Source of the DNA: Lachnospiraceae bacterium
Lineage (GTDB): Bacteria > Bacillota > Clostridia > Lachnospirales > Lachnospiraceae
Reading direction: 5' to 3'
NCBI GenBank assembly: GCA_021203305.1
Contig: JAJQBK010000037.1
Coordinates: 1 to 37,571, forward strand
Length of the DNA: 37,571 nt
Shown here: piece by piece, positions 1 through 7,621 of the stretch
Position numbering within the stretch: the stretch's first letter is position 1
How the letters are laid out: each line of letters begins with the position of its first letter
Translations under genes and position numbers: made by a program
Notes under the pieces: model-generated
What the model was told of the DNA's origin: nothing
The model's database searches: none
Seen by the model: only the letters and a program-made list of their open reading frames with translations

Positions 1-476
1 CGGCAGTCTTTCTTACTCTGTACTCTGAAGAAAATGAGAACAGCTGGAAGGAAAAAGATTTAGAGGGACTCTCGCAGTTCCTTGCGGAAGAGTTTGCTTG
101 CACATGGAAAGGATATGCAGTCTGGGATGAAGGAAACGGAACAGTGGATTGTTATTACCGCGCAGAAATCACCCTGACTCCTGATAAAGATGCAGTCGTT
201 TCTGATAAGGAACTGTCGCAGTTGCTGAAGAAGAATCCGTTCATGACAAAGGAAGCCATCCATCAGTACTTCGAAGAAAATATCAGACAATACCTTGACA
301 GTGAATTTGAAGAATACTGCACATGCGATGACTATTATCAACCGGTTGTAGAGGATTTTGAAATAGGTTCCTATGTATCCGGGTGGTGTGGGATGCATGG
401 CTTTGAAATGATCGCCTGCGATGGCGACGGTGAAGACGGAGGGTATGAGCCGAAGCTCAGGAATGGCTGGTACTGA
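1..476 (+). CDS. Hypothetical protein, 5' end outside window
   Basis: The reading frame is open from the first complete codon at position 3, so this is the 3' part of a longer gene; about 158 residues are visible. A GTG at 144 is in frame but has no convincing ribosome binding site, and the upstream sequence is as protein-like as the rest (for example FACTWKGYAVWDEGNG), so I do not treat it as the start. The visible protein is acidic and rich in Tyr, Asp and Glu. It contains a CTCDDYY segment and ends in an aromatic, Gly-rich tail (GSYVSGWCGMHGF, then RNGWY). No membrane segment or known motif is visible. I do not recognise the family. Position next to a toxin-antitoxin pair suggests accessory DNA, which is inference. 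Confidence 0.7.
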   Translation, partial: AVFLTLYSEENENSWKEKDLEGLSQFLAEEFACTWKGYAVWDEGNGTVDCYYRAEITLTPDKDAVVSDKELSQLLKKNPFMTKEAIHQYFEENIRQYLDSEFEEYCTCDDYYQPVVEDFEIGSYVSGWCGMHGFEMIACDGDGEDGGYEPKLRNGWY

Positions 477-576
477 GGCCGTTTAGTTGGAAAAGTGCTG
501 GAGATTAAGCGATATCTGGCAACGTGAACCACTATGTTGACGGAGAGAACATCCTTGGAAATGATTCACGCAAATC

Positions 577-590
577 AAAACAAATGTTCG
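577..590. promoter_or_regulatory. LexA-like box, one mismatch, at darT promoter
   Basis: The sequence AAACAAATGTTCG matches the Gram-positive SOS box core GAAC-N4-GTTC at seven of eight conserved bases; the first G is A here, and the right half has the full GTTCG. It overlaps the proposed -35 element at 588-593, where a bound repressor could block RNA polymerase. One mismatch makes a chance match quite possible. Confidence 0.3.
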
Positions 591-616
591 ACATTCGCGG
601 TGGGGTGTGGTATGAT
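588..616 (+). promoter_or_regulatory. Predicted sigma-A promoter for darTG
   Basis: TCGACA at 588-593 and TATGAT at 611-616 each match five of six consensus bases and are 17 bp apart. The expected start of transcription, near 622-624, falls inside the purine-rich ribosome binding site (618-628). The leader would then be only about 11 nt before the GTG at 634. Confidence 0.5.
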
Positions 617-633
617 TAAAGGAGAAAAATTTT

Positions 634-1242
634 GTGAGACCTTCTGAACTGTTTAAAGAGTTAACAGGTAATACAGCTCTTTATAATATTCAAGCGATAG
701 ATAACATACCTTCCATTATGAAGAACGGTATACTATCGCACGAAAAGGCGGAGAGGATTGAGCACATATCCATAGCAATGGCGGATGTACAGGAGAAAAG
801 GAGTTTAATATGTATCCCGGATGGAATGATGCTTCATAGATATGCTAATTTATATTTCTCCTCATGGAATCCAATGCTGTCCGCAAAAAGGGGCGAGAAT
901 GATAACATCTGTATTCTGATGATTAGCAGTGCGGTTCTGGACATCAATGGAGTAATTATATCGGATAGAAATGCTTCCAGTCAATATGCCAGTTTTTATT
1001 CTCCTTTAGAAGGATTGAGGGCTATCAGTTTTGATATGGTATATGCCCGTTCCTGGATGGATGATGATTATTATGAGTATCTGAAAAAGAAGTCTATAAA
1101 ATGTGCGGAAGTCCTGGTTCCCTATAAAATACCATGTGAATTCATAATCTGTGCGGCTGTTGCCAGTGATAATGCAGCGAGAAAAATGGAGGCCGCCGGT
1201 TTTGACAGGCAAATCTATGTTAAGCCATTGGCTTTCTTTTAG
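634..1242 (+). CDS. darT: DarT-type DNA ADP-ribosyltransferase toxin
   Basis: DarT enzymes use NAD+ to attach ADP-ribose to thymine (or guanine in some types) of DNA, which stalls replication. The 202-residue length and the motif order fit the family: LYNIQAIDNIPSIMKNGI at 16-33, IAMADVQEKR at 47-56 with the NAD-binding Arg, LHRYANLYFSSWNPML at 67-82, and AEVLVPYKIP at 158-167, where Glu159 is the expected catalytic residue. GTG at 634 is chosen because GGAG at 621-624 lies nine bases upstream. The gene sits directly before its macrodomain antitoxin, 12 bases from the likely antitoxin ATG. Base use is AT-rich compared with the glycan genes downstream, in keeping with acquired DNA. Family assignment is from remembered motifs; target base specificity cannot be read from the sequence. 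Confidence 0.9.
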   Translation: MRPSELFKELTGNTALYNIQAIDNIPSIMKNGILSHEKAERIEHISIAMADVQEKRSLICIPDGMMLHRYANLYFSSWNPMLSAKRGENDNICILMISSAVLDINGVIISDRNASSQYASFYSPLEGLRAISFDMVYARSWMDDDYYEYLKKKSIKCAEVLVPYKIPCEFIICAAVASDNAARKMEAAGFDRQIYVKPLAFF

Positions 1243-1254
1243 GAGGTGGCGGAG

Positions 1255-2343
1255 ATGCTGGTAAAGATTGGAAATATTTTTGAGAGTAAATGCTCTGCAC
1301 TGGTTAATACTGTTAATTGTGTCGGTGTCATGGGAAAAGGAATTGCCTGTGAATTCAAGAGGCGTTATCCCGATATGTTTATGGATTATGTTTTGAAATG
1401 TAGTAAAGAAAACGTCAAACCAGGGGTTCCATACGTATATCATGATAAAGATGGCCTGGTTATAATAAATTTCCCGACAAAGGATCATTGGAGATCACCT
1501 TCCAGATTGTCTTACGTTGTGAATGGGCTGGATTGGATTGTGGAAAATTATGAAAAATATCATATAAAGAGTATAGCTTTTCCACCGCTCGGTTGTGGAA
1601 ATGGAGGATTATCCTGGGATATAGTAGGTCCGGTTATGTATCAGAAGCTTAGTATACTTCCGATTCAAATTGAAATTTATGCTCCTTTTGGAACACCGCA
1701 AAAGGAACTGTCAAAGAGCTTTTTGACAGGGAAACAGGTAGTAGACGAAGCCATTGGAAGCCGTAATATGAAAATTAATCCAAAATGGTATTTGATTCTT
1801 GAGATCATAAGAGAAGTAAATAATCGCAGATATTCTTTAAAGGTTGGGAGAACGATTTATCAAAAGATATGCTTTGTTCTAACCAGAAATGGTGTTGAAA
1901 CTGGTTTTAATTTTTCAAAAGGGACATATGGTCCTTATTCTCCTGGAGTGAAAGAGAGCATTGAGACGTTGGCAAATGCGAATCTTATAATAGAAAAGCA
2001 ATTAGGGCGAATGATTTCTATGAGTGTGTCAGATGATGTTGTAATTGACAAAAACAGCTTTACGGCAGCGGAATGGGAAGCAATGACAAAAACAGTAGAT
2101 TTGTTTGGACGGGTCAAAAGTACAGGTCAGGCTGAGGTGATTGCGACGGTTCTCTTTTCTTATGATCAATTGGTTATGGAGAAAAGGGAGGTTTCTGACA
2201 AAGATGTGTATGACTACGTCCTTGACTGGAAACCTCGCTGGAAAGAGGAAAAAGAGTTTGAAGTCTGTGATTCTATTCATAATCTGGCGATGTTGTCTTT
2301 AATGGATGTAACTTTCAGCCATCAGTTGATGGAAACCGTTTAG
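1255..2343 (+). CDS. darG: DarG-type macrodomain antitoxin (DNA ADP-ribosylglycohydrolase)
   Basis: DarG removes ADP-ribose from DNA with its N-terminal macrodomain and binds DarT with its C-terminal part. The macrodomain spans roughly residues 1-150: VNTVNCVGVMGKGIA at 17-31 is the ADP-ribose-binding loop, FPTKDHWR at 73-80 carries the lysine expected to be catalytic, and FPPLGCGNGGLSW at 109-121 is the second binding loop. Residues from about 165 to the end (362) form a second domain with KGTYGPYSPGV, the region that neutralises DarT in characterised systems. ATG 1255 is chosen over GTG 1246 because the GTG lies inside the AGGAGGTGG ribosome binding site (1241-1249) and homologues begin just before the conserved valine-rich strand. 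All key residues look intact, so the pair should be functional. Confidence 0.9.
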   Translation: MLVKIGNIFESKCSALVNTVNCVGVMGKGIACEFKRRYPDMFMDYVLKCSKENVKPGVPYVYHDKDGLVIINFPTKDHWRSPSRLSYVVNGLDWIVENYEKYHIKSIAFPPLGCGNGGLSWDIVGPVMYQKLSILPIQIEIYAPFGTPQKELSKSFLTGKQVVDEAIGSRNMKINPKWYLILEIIREVNNRRYSLKVGRTIYQKICFVLTRNGVETGFNFSKGTYGPYSPGVKESIETLANANLIIEKQLGRMISMSVSDDVVIDKNSFTAAEWEAMTKTVDLFGRVKSTGQAEVIATVLFSYDQLVMEKREVSDKDVYDYVLDWKPRWKEEKEFEVCDSIHNLAMLSLMDVTFSHQLMETV

Positions 2344-2458
2344 TGTCGCGCGGCAGACTGTGACAGCCGTTATTAAAAACGAAAACCCTTCTCCCCAGCT
2401 GGATTGATAAGGTTATGGGTTTGGTTTAATCCAAATGTGAATGGAGGATATTCTATAT

Positions 2459-4120
2459 ATGAAAAAGAAAAATTTGCCGTTAGGCTATGATGATTTTAGC
2501 GAGGTCCGCAAGGCGGACAGATATTTTGTTGATAAATCCATGATGGTAGAAGAGTTCCTTGTCTGCGGCGACAAGGTTTCGCTGATCACCCGCCCGAGGC
2601 GTTTTGGCAAAACCCTGAATATGACGATGCTGCGGGATTTCTTTGATATCACAAAGGACAGCCGTGACATTTTTGATGGGCTTGCGATTATGGATACGGA
2701 GTATGCGGAGCAGATCAATTCCAGGCCGGTGATTTATTTTACGCTGAAGGACTGCAATGCGCAGACACCTCAGGAGCTGGCGGCTGCACTGTGTAATGCG
2801 TTGCTCACGGAGTATGGCAGATATTACACAATTGCCAGGGATGTTTCGCTGCAGCTGGCAATTTTTCTCAGATTTGAAAATGCCTATCAAAAAATATATG
2901 ATGGAACAGCCACGCTTACGGAGCTTTCAACGAGCGTTTCCCTGCTGGAACAGGTTGTGTCTGAGATATACGGGAAGCCTGTGATTCTGCTCTGGGATGA
3001 GTATGACACGCCAATCATGAGCAGCCACCAGTACAAATATCATGACCAGATTTCAGCGTTTATTGCCAATTTTTACGGCAGTGCCCTCAAGGGACAGCAG
3101 CATCTGGAGAAGGCGCTTTTGACAGGAATTCAGAGGGTCGCGAAGGAGAGCATTTTTTCAAAGCTGAATAATGTGATCGTTTATACAACACTGGATAAAG
3201 ATTACGCGGCGTATTTTGGCTTTACGGAGAAGGAAACGGAAGAGCTGCTGGAATATTATGGATATTCCCTGAACGACGATGTAAAGCGGATGTATGACGG
3301 CTATCACATCGGAGACCAGGATATCTATAATCCCTGGTCAATTTTGAATTATTGTAAGAAAGGGGAGCTGCGCCCATATTGGGTGAATACCTCCAGCAAC
3401 AGCCTGATCCGTGAAACCCTGAAAACGCCGATGAAGGGCTTTCGGGAGAAATTTGAGGAACTGATTGAAAATGGATCTGCCCGGGTTGATATTAATCTGG
3501 AGACGGCATATCAGGAGTTGAAAACCCCGGCAACGCTCTGGGGGCTCTTCTGCAACGCTGGTTACATTACTGTCAGAAAATCTGTCACTCCGCGGCTTGC
3601 TGAAATCGCTGTCCCGAATGAGGAAGTAAAAGAGGAATTCCAGGATATCGTCTCCGAATATATTGGTGTGGAAAACAGTTATTTCCTTGAAATGGTTCAG
3701 GCGCTGACAGAAGCGGACTATGAATGCTTTTTTAAAAATTATAAGGCTATCATCCTGAACTGCACCAGCTACTATGATTCTGTTCAGAATGCCGGTCAGT
3801 TTGAGAATCCCTACCATATGCTGACCCTCGGCATGATGATTTCCCTGGACTCCCTGTACCAGATTAAGAGCAATTATGAGACCGGGGACGGCAGGGCGGA
3901 CATCCGGATGATATCGAAGGAGCCTGAGAAAAGGGCGCACATTATTATTGAGTTTAAGTGCACGGATGATGTGGAAAAGGGCGCGCAGGATGCCTTGGAG
4001 CAGATACGGGAAAAGCGCTACGCAGAAGGTCTGCGGGCGGAAGCGCCGCAGGGCCAGATACTCTGTCTTGGAATTGCGCATTTTAAGAAGAGATGCGCGA
4101 TGAGGCATGAACTGGCGTGA
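2459..4120 (+). CDS. AAA-ATPase-like protein with C-terminal PD-(D/E)XK nuclease domain
   Basis: This is the AAA-ATPase-like/PD-(D/E)XK family that is abundant and often multicopy in Clostridia and Bacteroidales and whose role is not established. The N-terminal NTPase region has the PLGYDDFSEVR opening, a Walker A variant TRPRRFGKT near residues 44-52, and a Walker B-like VILLWDEYDTP near 175-185. The C-terminal region has DGRADI and then HIIIEFKCTDD, the D...ExK arrangement of PD-(D/E)XK nucleases. ATG 2459 is preferred to ATG 2441 because the GGAGG at 2443-2447 would otherwise be inside the coding region; it lies 11 bases before 2459. At 553 residues it is of normal length. It may belong with the DarTG accessory island, but the families spread independently, so shared function is only an inference. 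Confidence 0.85.
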   Translation: MKKKNLPLGYDDFSEVRKADRYFVDKSMMVEEFLVCGDKVSLITRPRRFGKTLNMTMLRDFFDITKDSRDIFDGLAIMDTEYAEQINSRPVIYFTLKDCNAQTPQELAAALCNALLTEYGRYYTIARDVSLQLAIFLRFENAYQKIYDGTATLTELSTSVSLLEQVVSEIYGKPVILLWDEYDTPIMSSHQYKYHDQISAFIANFYGSALKGQQHLEKALLTGIQRVAKESIFSKLNNVIVYTTLDKDYAAYFGFTEKETEELLEYYGYSLNDDVKRMYDGYHIGDQDIYNPWSILNYCKKGELRPYWVNTSSNSLIRETLKTPMKGFREKFEELIENGSARVDINLETAYQELKTPATLWGLFCNAGYITVRKSVTPRLAEIAVPNEEVKEEFQDIVSEYIGVENSYFLEMVQALTEADYECFFKNYKAIILNCTSYYDSVQNAGQFENPYHMLTLGMMISLDSLYQIKSNYETGDGRADIRMISKEPEKRAHIIIEFKCTDDVEKGAQDALEQIREKRYAEGLRAEAPQGQILCLGIAHFKKRCAMRHELA

Positions 4121-4221
4121 GGACTGAAATAGTAATTTTACAGAAGAAGCGGAAGCGCTTTTTACCGGAGGATATGCTGACGCCTTTTATCTGTACTATC
4201 ATGCATATCAAGGTGCTGTGA
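4117..4221 (+). CDS. Small open frame after the AAA/nuclease gene, doubtful
   Basis: A 34-codon frame starts at a GTG overlapping the stop of the preceding gene and encodes a peptide with a basic patch (QKKRKRF) followed by a short hydrophobic stretch (LTPFICTIMHIKVL). There is no clear ribosome binding site for the GTG, although GGAGG at 4160-4164 precedes an internal ATG. It could be a short translated tail, a gene remnant or chance. I do not recognise it. Confidence 0.15.
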   Translation: MRTEIVILQKKRKRFLPEDMLTPFICTIMHIKVL

Positions 4222-4245
4222 CAGGGATCTTTTAGGGGGAGCATT

Positions 4246-5706
4246 GTGTCATTTGTATCTGTCAATTTCTTTATCTTTTTACCGATCGTCTTTGCCTTGT
4301 ATTGGGCGCTGCCGTCGAAGTACCGCTGGGTGGTTCTGTTGATTTCCAGCTATTATTTTTATATGAGCTGGAATGTGAGATATGTTGCGCTGATACTGCT
4401 GACGACCGCGGTATCCTATGGCTGCGCGAGGCTGATGGAAAAGGCCCAAAGCCAATCGGTCAGAAAAGCGTGCCTTACAGGCTGCCTGTTTGTCTGCCTG
4501 GGCTGTCTGTTTATATTTAAATACTTTAACTGGTTTTTTGAGAGCCTGGACACTGTTTTTTCATGGGCAGGGCTTTCGCTGCATCCGGTAACGCTGACTC
4601 TTCTTTTGCCGGTTGGCATTTCCTTTTATACTTTTCAGACGTTGAGCTATGTGATAGACGTATATAAGGGGAAAATTCCCGCGGAACACCATTTTGGAAT
4701 GTACGCGGCTTTCATATCTTTTTTCCCGCAGCTTGTAGCCGGGCCGATTGAAAGAAGCGAAAATCTGCTCCCGCAGATAAAAAAGAAGAGGAGCTTTTGC
4801 TATGATCAGGCGTCGTATGGCATCAGGCTGATGAACTGGGGGTTCTTCAAAAAGGTTGTAATTGCGGATATATTGGCTGTGTATGTTGATATTGTTTTTG
4901 GGGATATTTCCGCGTACTCAGGGCTTGCGCTGATTTGCGCCGGAGCCGGTTTCGCCGTACAGATTTATTGTGATTTTTCAGGATATTCTGATATTGCCAT
5001 TGGAACGGCGAAATTATTCGGCATTGATCTGATGACAAATTTCAAAAGCCCTTATTTTTCAACGTCGATTCAGGAGTTCTGGCACAGGTGGCATATTTCG
5101 CTGTCTACCTGGTTCAGAGATTATGTGTATATTCCGCTTGGCGGAAACCGCTGTTCAAAGCTTCGTCAGAAATGCAATATCATGATTACTTTTCTGTTAA
5201 GCGGGCTGTGGCACGGAGCCAGCTGGACATATGTGATCTGGGGCGGCTGTCACGGAATTCTGCAATGCGCGGAAAAGCCACTTTTAAATAAACGGGACAG
5301 AATGAAATGGAAGCGCTTAGGCCAGTTTACAGCGTGGGTGGTCTGCCTTTCCCTGTGTACGCTCGCGTGGGTGTTTTTCAGGGCTGAAACAATCGGTGAC
5401 GCGTTTTATTTTTTCATTCATATGTTCGATGGAATGCCTGATGTTATTTGCTGGCTGAAAGACGGCTGGCACATGGTAAGGGCGGTGTATTCCTTTTTTA
5501 CGGTCTGTGTGCTGGCATTTGCGATGATGATATTGTTTGTCTATGATTATATTTCATTGAAGCATGACTGTATATTGCTGATGGGGAAATTACCGAAGAT
5601 TGTTCGCTGGACAGTCTACATAACGATTTCCGTGATCTGGATTTCCGCGCTTTTGCTGTCGATCAGCAGTGAATCGCAAAGTACATTTATTTATTTTCAA
5701 TTTTGA
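4246..5706 (+). CDS. MBOAT family membrane O-acyltransferase (AlgI/DltB-like)
   Basis: Membrane-bound O-acyltransferases move an acyl group, usually acetyl, across the membrane onto an extracytoplasmic polysaccharide. The 486-residue protein is hydrophobic throughout with about ten or more membrane segments. It carries the family motifs: LLPVGISFYTFQTLSYVID, then FFPQLVAGPIER, then EFWHRWHISLSTWFRDYVY at about 277-295, and LSGLWHGASWTYVIWG, with the near-invariant histidine near residue 322. GTG 4246 is used because AGGGGGAG at 4234-4241 precedes it at a normal distance. It is followed 76 bases later by an SGNH-like protein, the usual partner of these enzymes in alginate, teichoic acid and cell-wall acylation loci. 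The neighbouring nonulosonate and fucose genes suggest that the acceptor is a surface glycan; the exact acceptor is unknown. Confidence 0.9.
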   Translation: MSFVSVNFFIFLPIVFALYWALPSKYRWVVLLISSYYFYMSWNVRYVALILLTTAVSYGCARLMEKAQSQSVRKACLTGCLFVCLGCLFIFKYFNWFFESLDTVFSWAGLSLHPVTLTLLLPVGISFYTFQTLSYVIDVYKGKIPAEHHFGMYAAFISFFPQLVAGPIERSENLLPQIKKKRSFCYDQASYGIRLMNWGFFKKVVIADILAVYVDIVFGDISAYSGLALICAGAGFAVQIYCDFSGYSDIAIGTAKLFGIDLMTNFKSPYFSTSIQEFWHRWHISLSTWFRDYVYIPLGGNRCSKLRQKCNIMITFLLSGLWHGASWTYVIWGGCHGILQCAEKPLLNKRDRMKWKRLGQFTAWVVCLSLCTLAWVFFRAETIGDAFYFFIHMFDGMPDVICWLKDGWHMVRAVYSFFTVCVLAFAMMILFVYDYISLKHDCILLMGKLPKIVRWTVYITISVIWISALLLSISSESQSTFIYFQF

Positions 5707-5782
5707 TGATACAGGGGACAAAAGGCCGGAATTAAGGGCAGCATGCTTTTTTGCCGCTTTGATCATGGCTTGGGGCATTATA

Positions 5783-6724
5783 ATGGGTAAATTTATAAAA
5801 AAGGTGCTGCTTGCGGCAGCATTCATCGGGATTATTCTCCTGGCGGCGGTTGCTTTTTTCTTCGCGGTCATTTCTCCGCAATACCTGTATGGCTATCAGG
5901 CGGCGGTACTGGACAAAATAGAACGGCTGGAATCACTGGATTCTCCGAAAATCATATTAGTGGGAAATTCCAATATAGCCTATGGAATTTGCTCGGAGGA
6001 TATCGAGGAGGCCTTCGGAATGAGCGTGGTGAATCTGGGCCTGCATGGCGGCCTGGGAAATGAATTTCATGAGAACATGGCGAAGTATAATATTCAGGAG
6101 GGCGACCTTGTGATACTTTGCCATAAATCCTACTCTTTGGAAGCGGGAACTGTGGACTGGAATCTGGTCTGGATTACAATTGAAAATCATTTCCATCTCT
6201 GGAAGCTGGTCCGGCCTGAAGATTATCTGAATGCGCTGGAGGCCCTGCCCAAATATATAAAAAGCAGCTTTTATCTGTGGCTGAGAGGGGAAGGAAATGT
6301 AGACGATACGACGACCGTCTATTCACGGTCAGCCTTTAATGAGTACGGCGATATCTCGTATCCCAGAATGGAATTGGAATACACCTTTACGTATGGGTCT
6401 GTTGACGTACCCGGAGTCTCGGATGAGGAAATGGAACGGGTCAATCAGCTGAATGCTTACTGCAACGATATCGGCGCTACCCTTCTGATTGCCTGTTATC
6501 CGATTGCGGACGGGGAATTTACGCCGGATCATTCGGCATATATTGAATTCTGGGATGAGGTTTGCGCCGCGGCTGACTGTGACGTGATTTCGGATATTGA
6601 GGATTATTTTTTTGATTACAGTTATTTTTATAATACAGACTTGCATCTGAATGACGAAGGGGCTAAACTCAGGACAGCCCAGTTGATAGAAGATTTACGG
6701 GAGTGGCAGGAAGGGCAGGGGTGA
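5783..6724 (+). CDS. SGNH/GDSL-like membrane-anchored protein, MBOAT partner
   Basis: A single N-terminal membrane segment (about residues 5-30, rich in Leu, Ala and Phe) is followed by an extracytoplasmic domain. IILVGNSNIAYGI at about 57-69 is an SGNH block I with the nucleophile-like serine in GNSN, NLGLHGGLG at about 84-92 is block II, and TDLHLNDEG near residues 286-294 gives the Asp-x-x-His pair. Proteins of this type complete acyl transfer begun by an adjacent MBOAT protein. ATG 5783 is chosen because the hydrophobic anchor follows it at once and GGGG at 5771-5774 can serve as a weak ribosome binding site; in-frame starts exist upstream at 5765 and at GTG 5669, the latter overlapping the MBOAT gene. 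Length from 5783 is 313 residues. Substrate and acyl group cannot be read from sequence. Confidence 0.75.
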   Translation: MGKFIKKVLLAAAFIGIILLAAVAFFFAVISPQYLYGYQAAVLDKIERLESLDSPKIILVGNSNIAYGICSEDIEEAFGMSVVNLGLHGGLGNEFHENMAKYNIQEGDLVILCHKSYSLEAGTVDWNLVWITIENHFHLWKLVRPEDYLNALEALPKYIKSSFYLWLRGEGNVDDTTTVYSRSAFNEYGDISYPRMELEYTFTYGSVDVPGVSDEEMERVNQLNAYCNDIGATLLIACYPIADGEFTPDHSAYIEFWDEVCAAADCDVISDIEDYFFDYSYFYNTDLHLNDEGAKLRTAQLIEDLREWQEGQG

Positions 6725-6764
6725 ATTTCGGATTTTTGCATATACGAAGTCTGTTGCCTTATGG

Positions 6765-6770
6765 TATAAC
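6765..6770 (+). promoter_or_regulatory. Possible extended -10 promoter before pseF
   Basis: TGGTATAAC gives a TGn-extended -10 (TATAAC at 6765-6770) in the 75-base gap before pseF. No good -35 is found at 16-18 bp. It would start a nonulosonate transcript separate from the MBOAT pair; the strong AGGAGGGG ribosome binding site near 6786-6793 follows. Confidence 0.3.
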
Positions 6771-6799
6771 TGCCGGATATAAAAAGAGGAGGGGCGTCT

Positions 6800-7489
6800 A
6801 TGTCATCCATCGCCATCATTACGGCCCGCGGGGGCTCCAAACGAATACCGAAAAAAAATATTAAGGAGTTTTGCGGGAAACCGATCATTGAATATTCTAT
6901 TCAGGCAGCGCTTCAAAGCGGCGTCTTCGATGAGGTCATGGTGTCCACGGACAGCGGAGAGATCGCTCAGATTGCCAAAAGAGCCGGGGCCAATGTCCCT
7001 TTTATGAGGAGTGAATTTACCAGCAGTGATTTTGCAACCACGAAGGATGTGCTGAATGAGGTGCTTTCCTGCTATGCGCAGAATTTCAGAAGGTTTGAGG
7101 TCATGTGCTGCCTCTATCCTACCGCTCCCTTTGTGACTGCCGAAAAGCTGCGCAGGGCGTATGAAATTTTGCAGGAAACCGGCGCGGACAGTGTGATGCC
7201 GGTGGTGCGTTTTTCCTATCCGCCGCAGAGGGCGCTGGTGATGAGAGATGGGATGCTTCAGTACCAGTATCCGGAGAATTTCAGCAAAAGGAGCCAGGAT
7301 CTGGAGCCGATTTATCATGACTGCGGGCAGTTTTATTTTTACAGGGTTTCTGAGGATTTGTCTTATAATACGGACAGCTTCGCGCCCATCATCGTGCCGG
7401 AGACGGAGGTGCAGGACATTGACCACGAGGATGACTGGATCATTGCGGAGATGAAGTATCGGCTGATGACGGGGATGGGCAGACAGTAG
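6800..7489 (+). CDS. pseF: Pseudaminic acid cytidylyltransferase (PseF-like)
   Basis: This enzyme couples CTP to a nine-carbon sialic-acid-like sugar, here most likely pseudaminic acid, giving the CMP-activated donor. The nucleotide-binding signature ARGGSKRIPKKNIKEFCGKP at residues 9-28 is close to the PseF form, followed by FDEVMVSTDSGEIA and GANVPFMRS. LYPTAPFV and the SYPPQRAL segment near residue 140 are also typical of PseF rather than NeuA. At 229 residues it has normal length and the start follows a strong ribosome binding site. The PseI-like synthase and PseH-like acyltransferase downstream support the pathway. Against this, PseB, PseC and PseG are not in the window. A related nonulosonate could be the true substrate; CMP-sugar formation itself is secure. 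Confidence 0.85.
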   Translation: MSSIAIITARGGSKRIPKKNIKEFCGKPIIEYSIQAALQSGVFDEVMVSTDSGEIAQIAKRAGANVPFMRSEFTSSDFATTKDVLNEVLSCYAQNFRRFEVMCCLYPTAPFVTAEKLRRAYEILQETGADSVMPVVRFSYPPQRALVMRDGMLQYQYPENFSKRSQDLEPIYHDCGQFYFYRVSEDLSYNTDSFAPIIVPETEVQDIDHEDDWIIAEMKYRLMTGMGRQ

Positions 7490-7494
7490 GGAAT

Positions 7495-7593
7495 GTTCTT
7501 TAGCTTTCGCGCCGGGCAGCAGGGACCGCTCTTTAGCTTTCGCGCCGGGCGGCAGGGACTGCTCTTTGGCTTTCATGCCAGGCGGAACTGTCG
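7495..7593. repeat. 33-bp tandem repeat, three units
   Basis: Units at 7495-7527, 7528-7560 and 7561-7593 share the core CTTTAGCTTTCGCGCCGGGC; the first two differ at three positions and the third is more diverged. The block fills most of the gap between pseF and the FkbH-like gene. A period of 33 keeps frame, so long reading frames appear on the opposite strand, but these overlap pseF and are not credible genes. Confidence 0.8.
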
Positions 7594-7621
7594 GTAAAAA
7601 AAGGGAAAGGCAAGACGATTC

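Larger units (their letters stand above)
509..619 (+). pseudogene. Possible gene remnant upstream of darT
   Basis: After a stop at 506-508, an open frame of 36 codons reads like protein (NVNHYVDGENILGNDS, then FDIRGGVWYD) and ends in TAA at 617-619. No start with a ribosome binding site is visible; GTG 524 is the only candidate. It may be the C-terminal remnant of a gene removed by rearrangement, or chance. I do not recognise it. It overlaps the proposed darT promoter. Confidence 0.22.

Noticed and set aside
6803-7576. Minus-strand open frame with PGAKAKE repeats across the 33-bp repeat block
   Set aside because: It runs antisense over pseF and is open because the repeat period is divisible by three; composition is not protein-like beyond the repeats.
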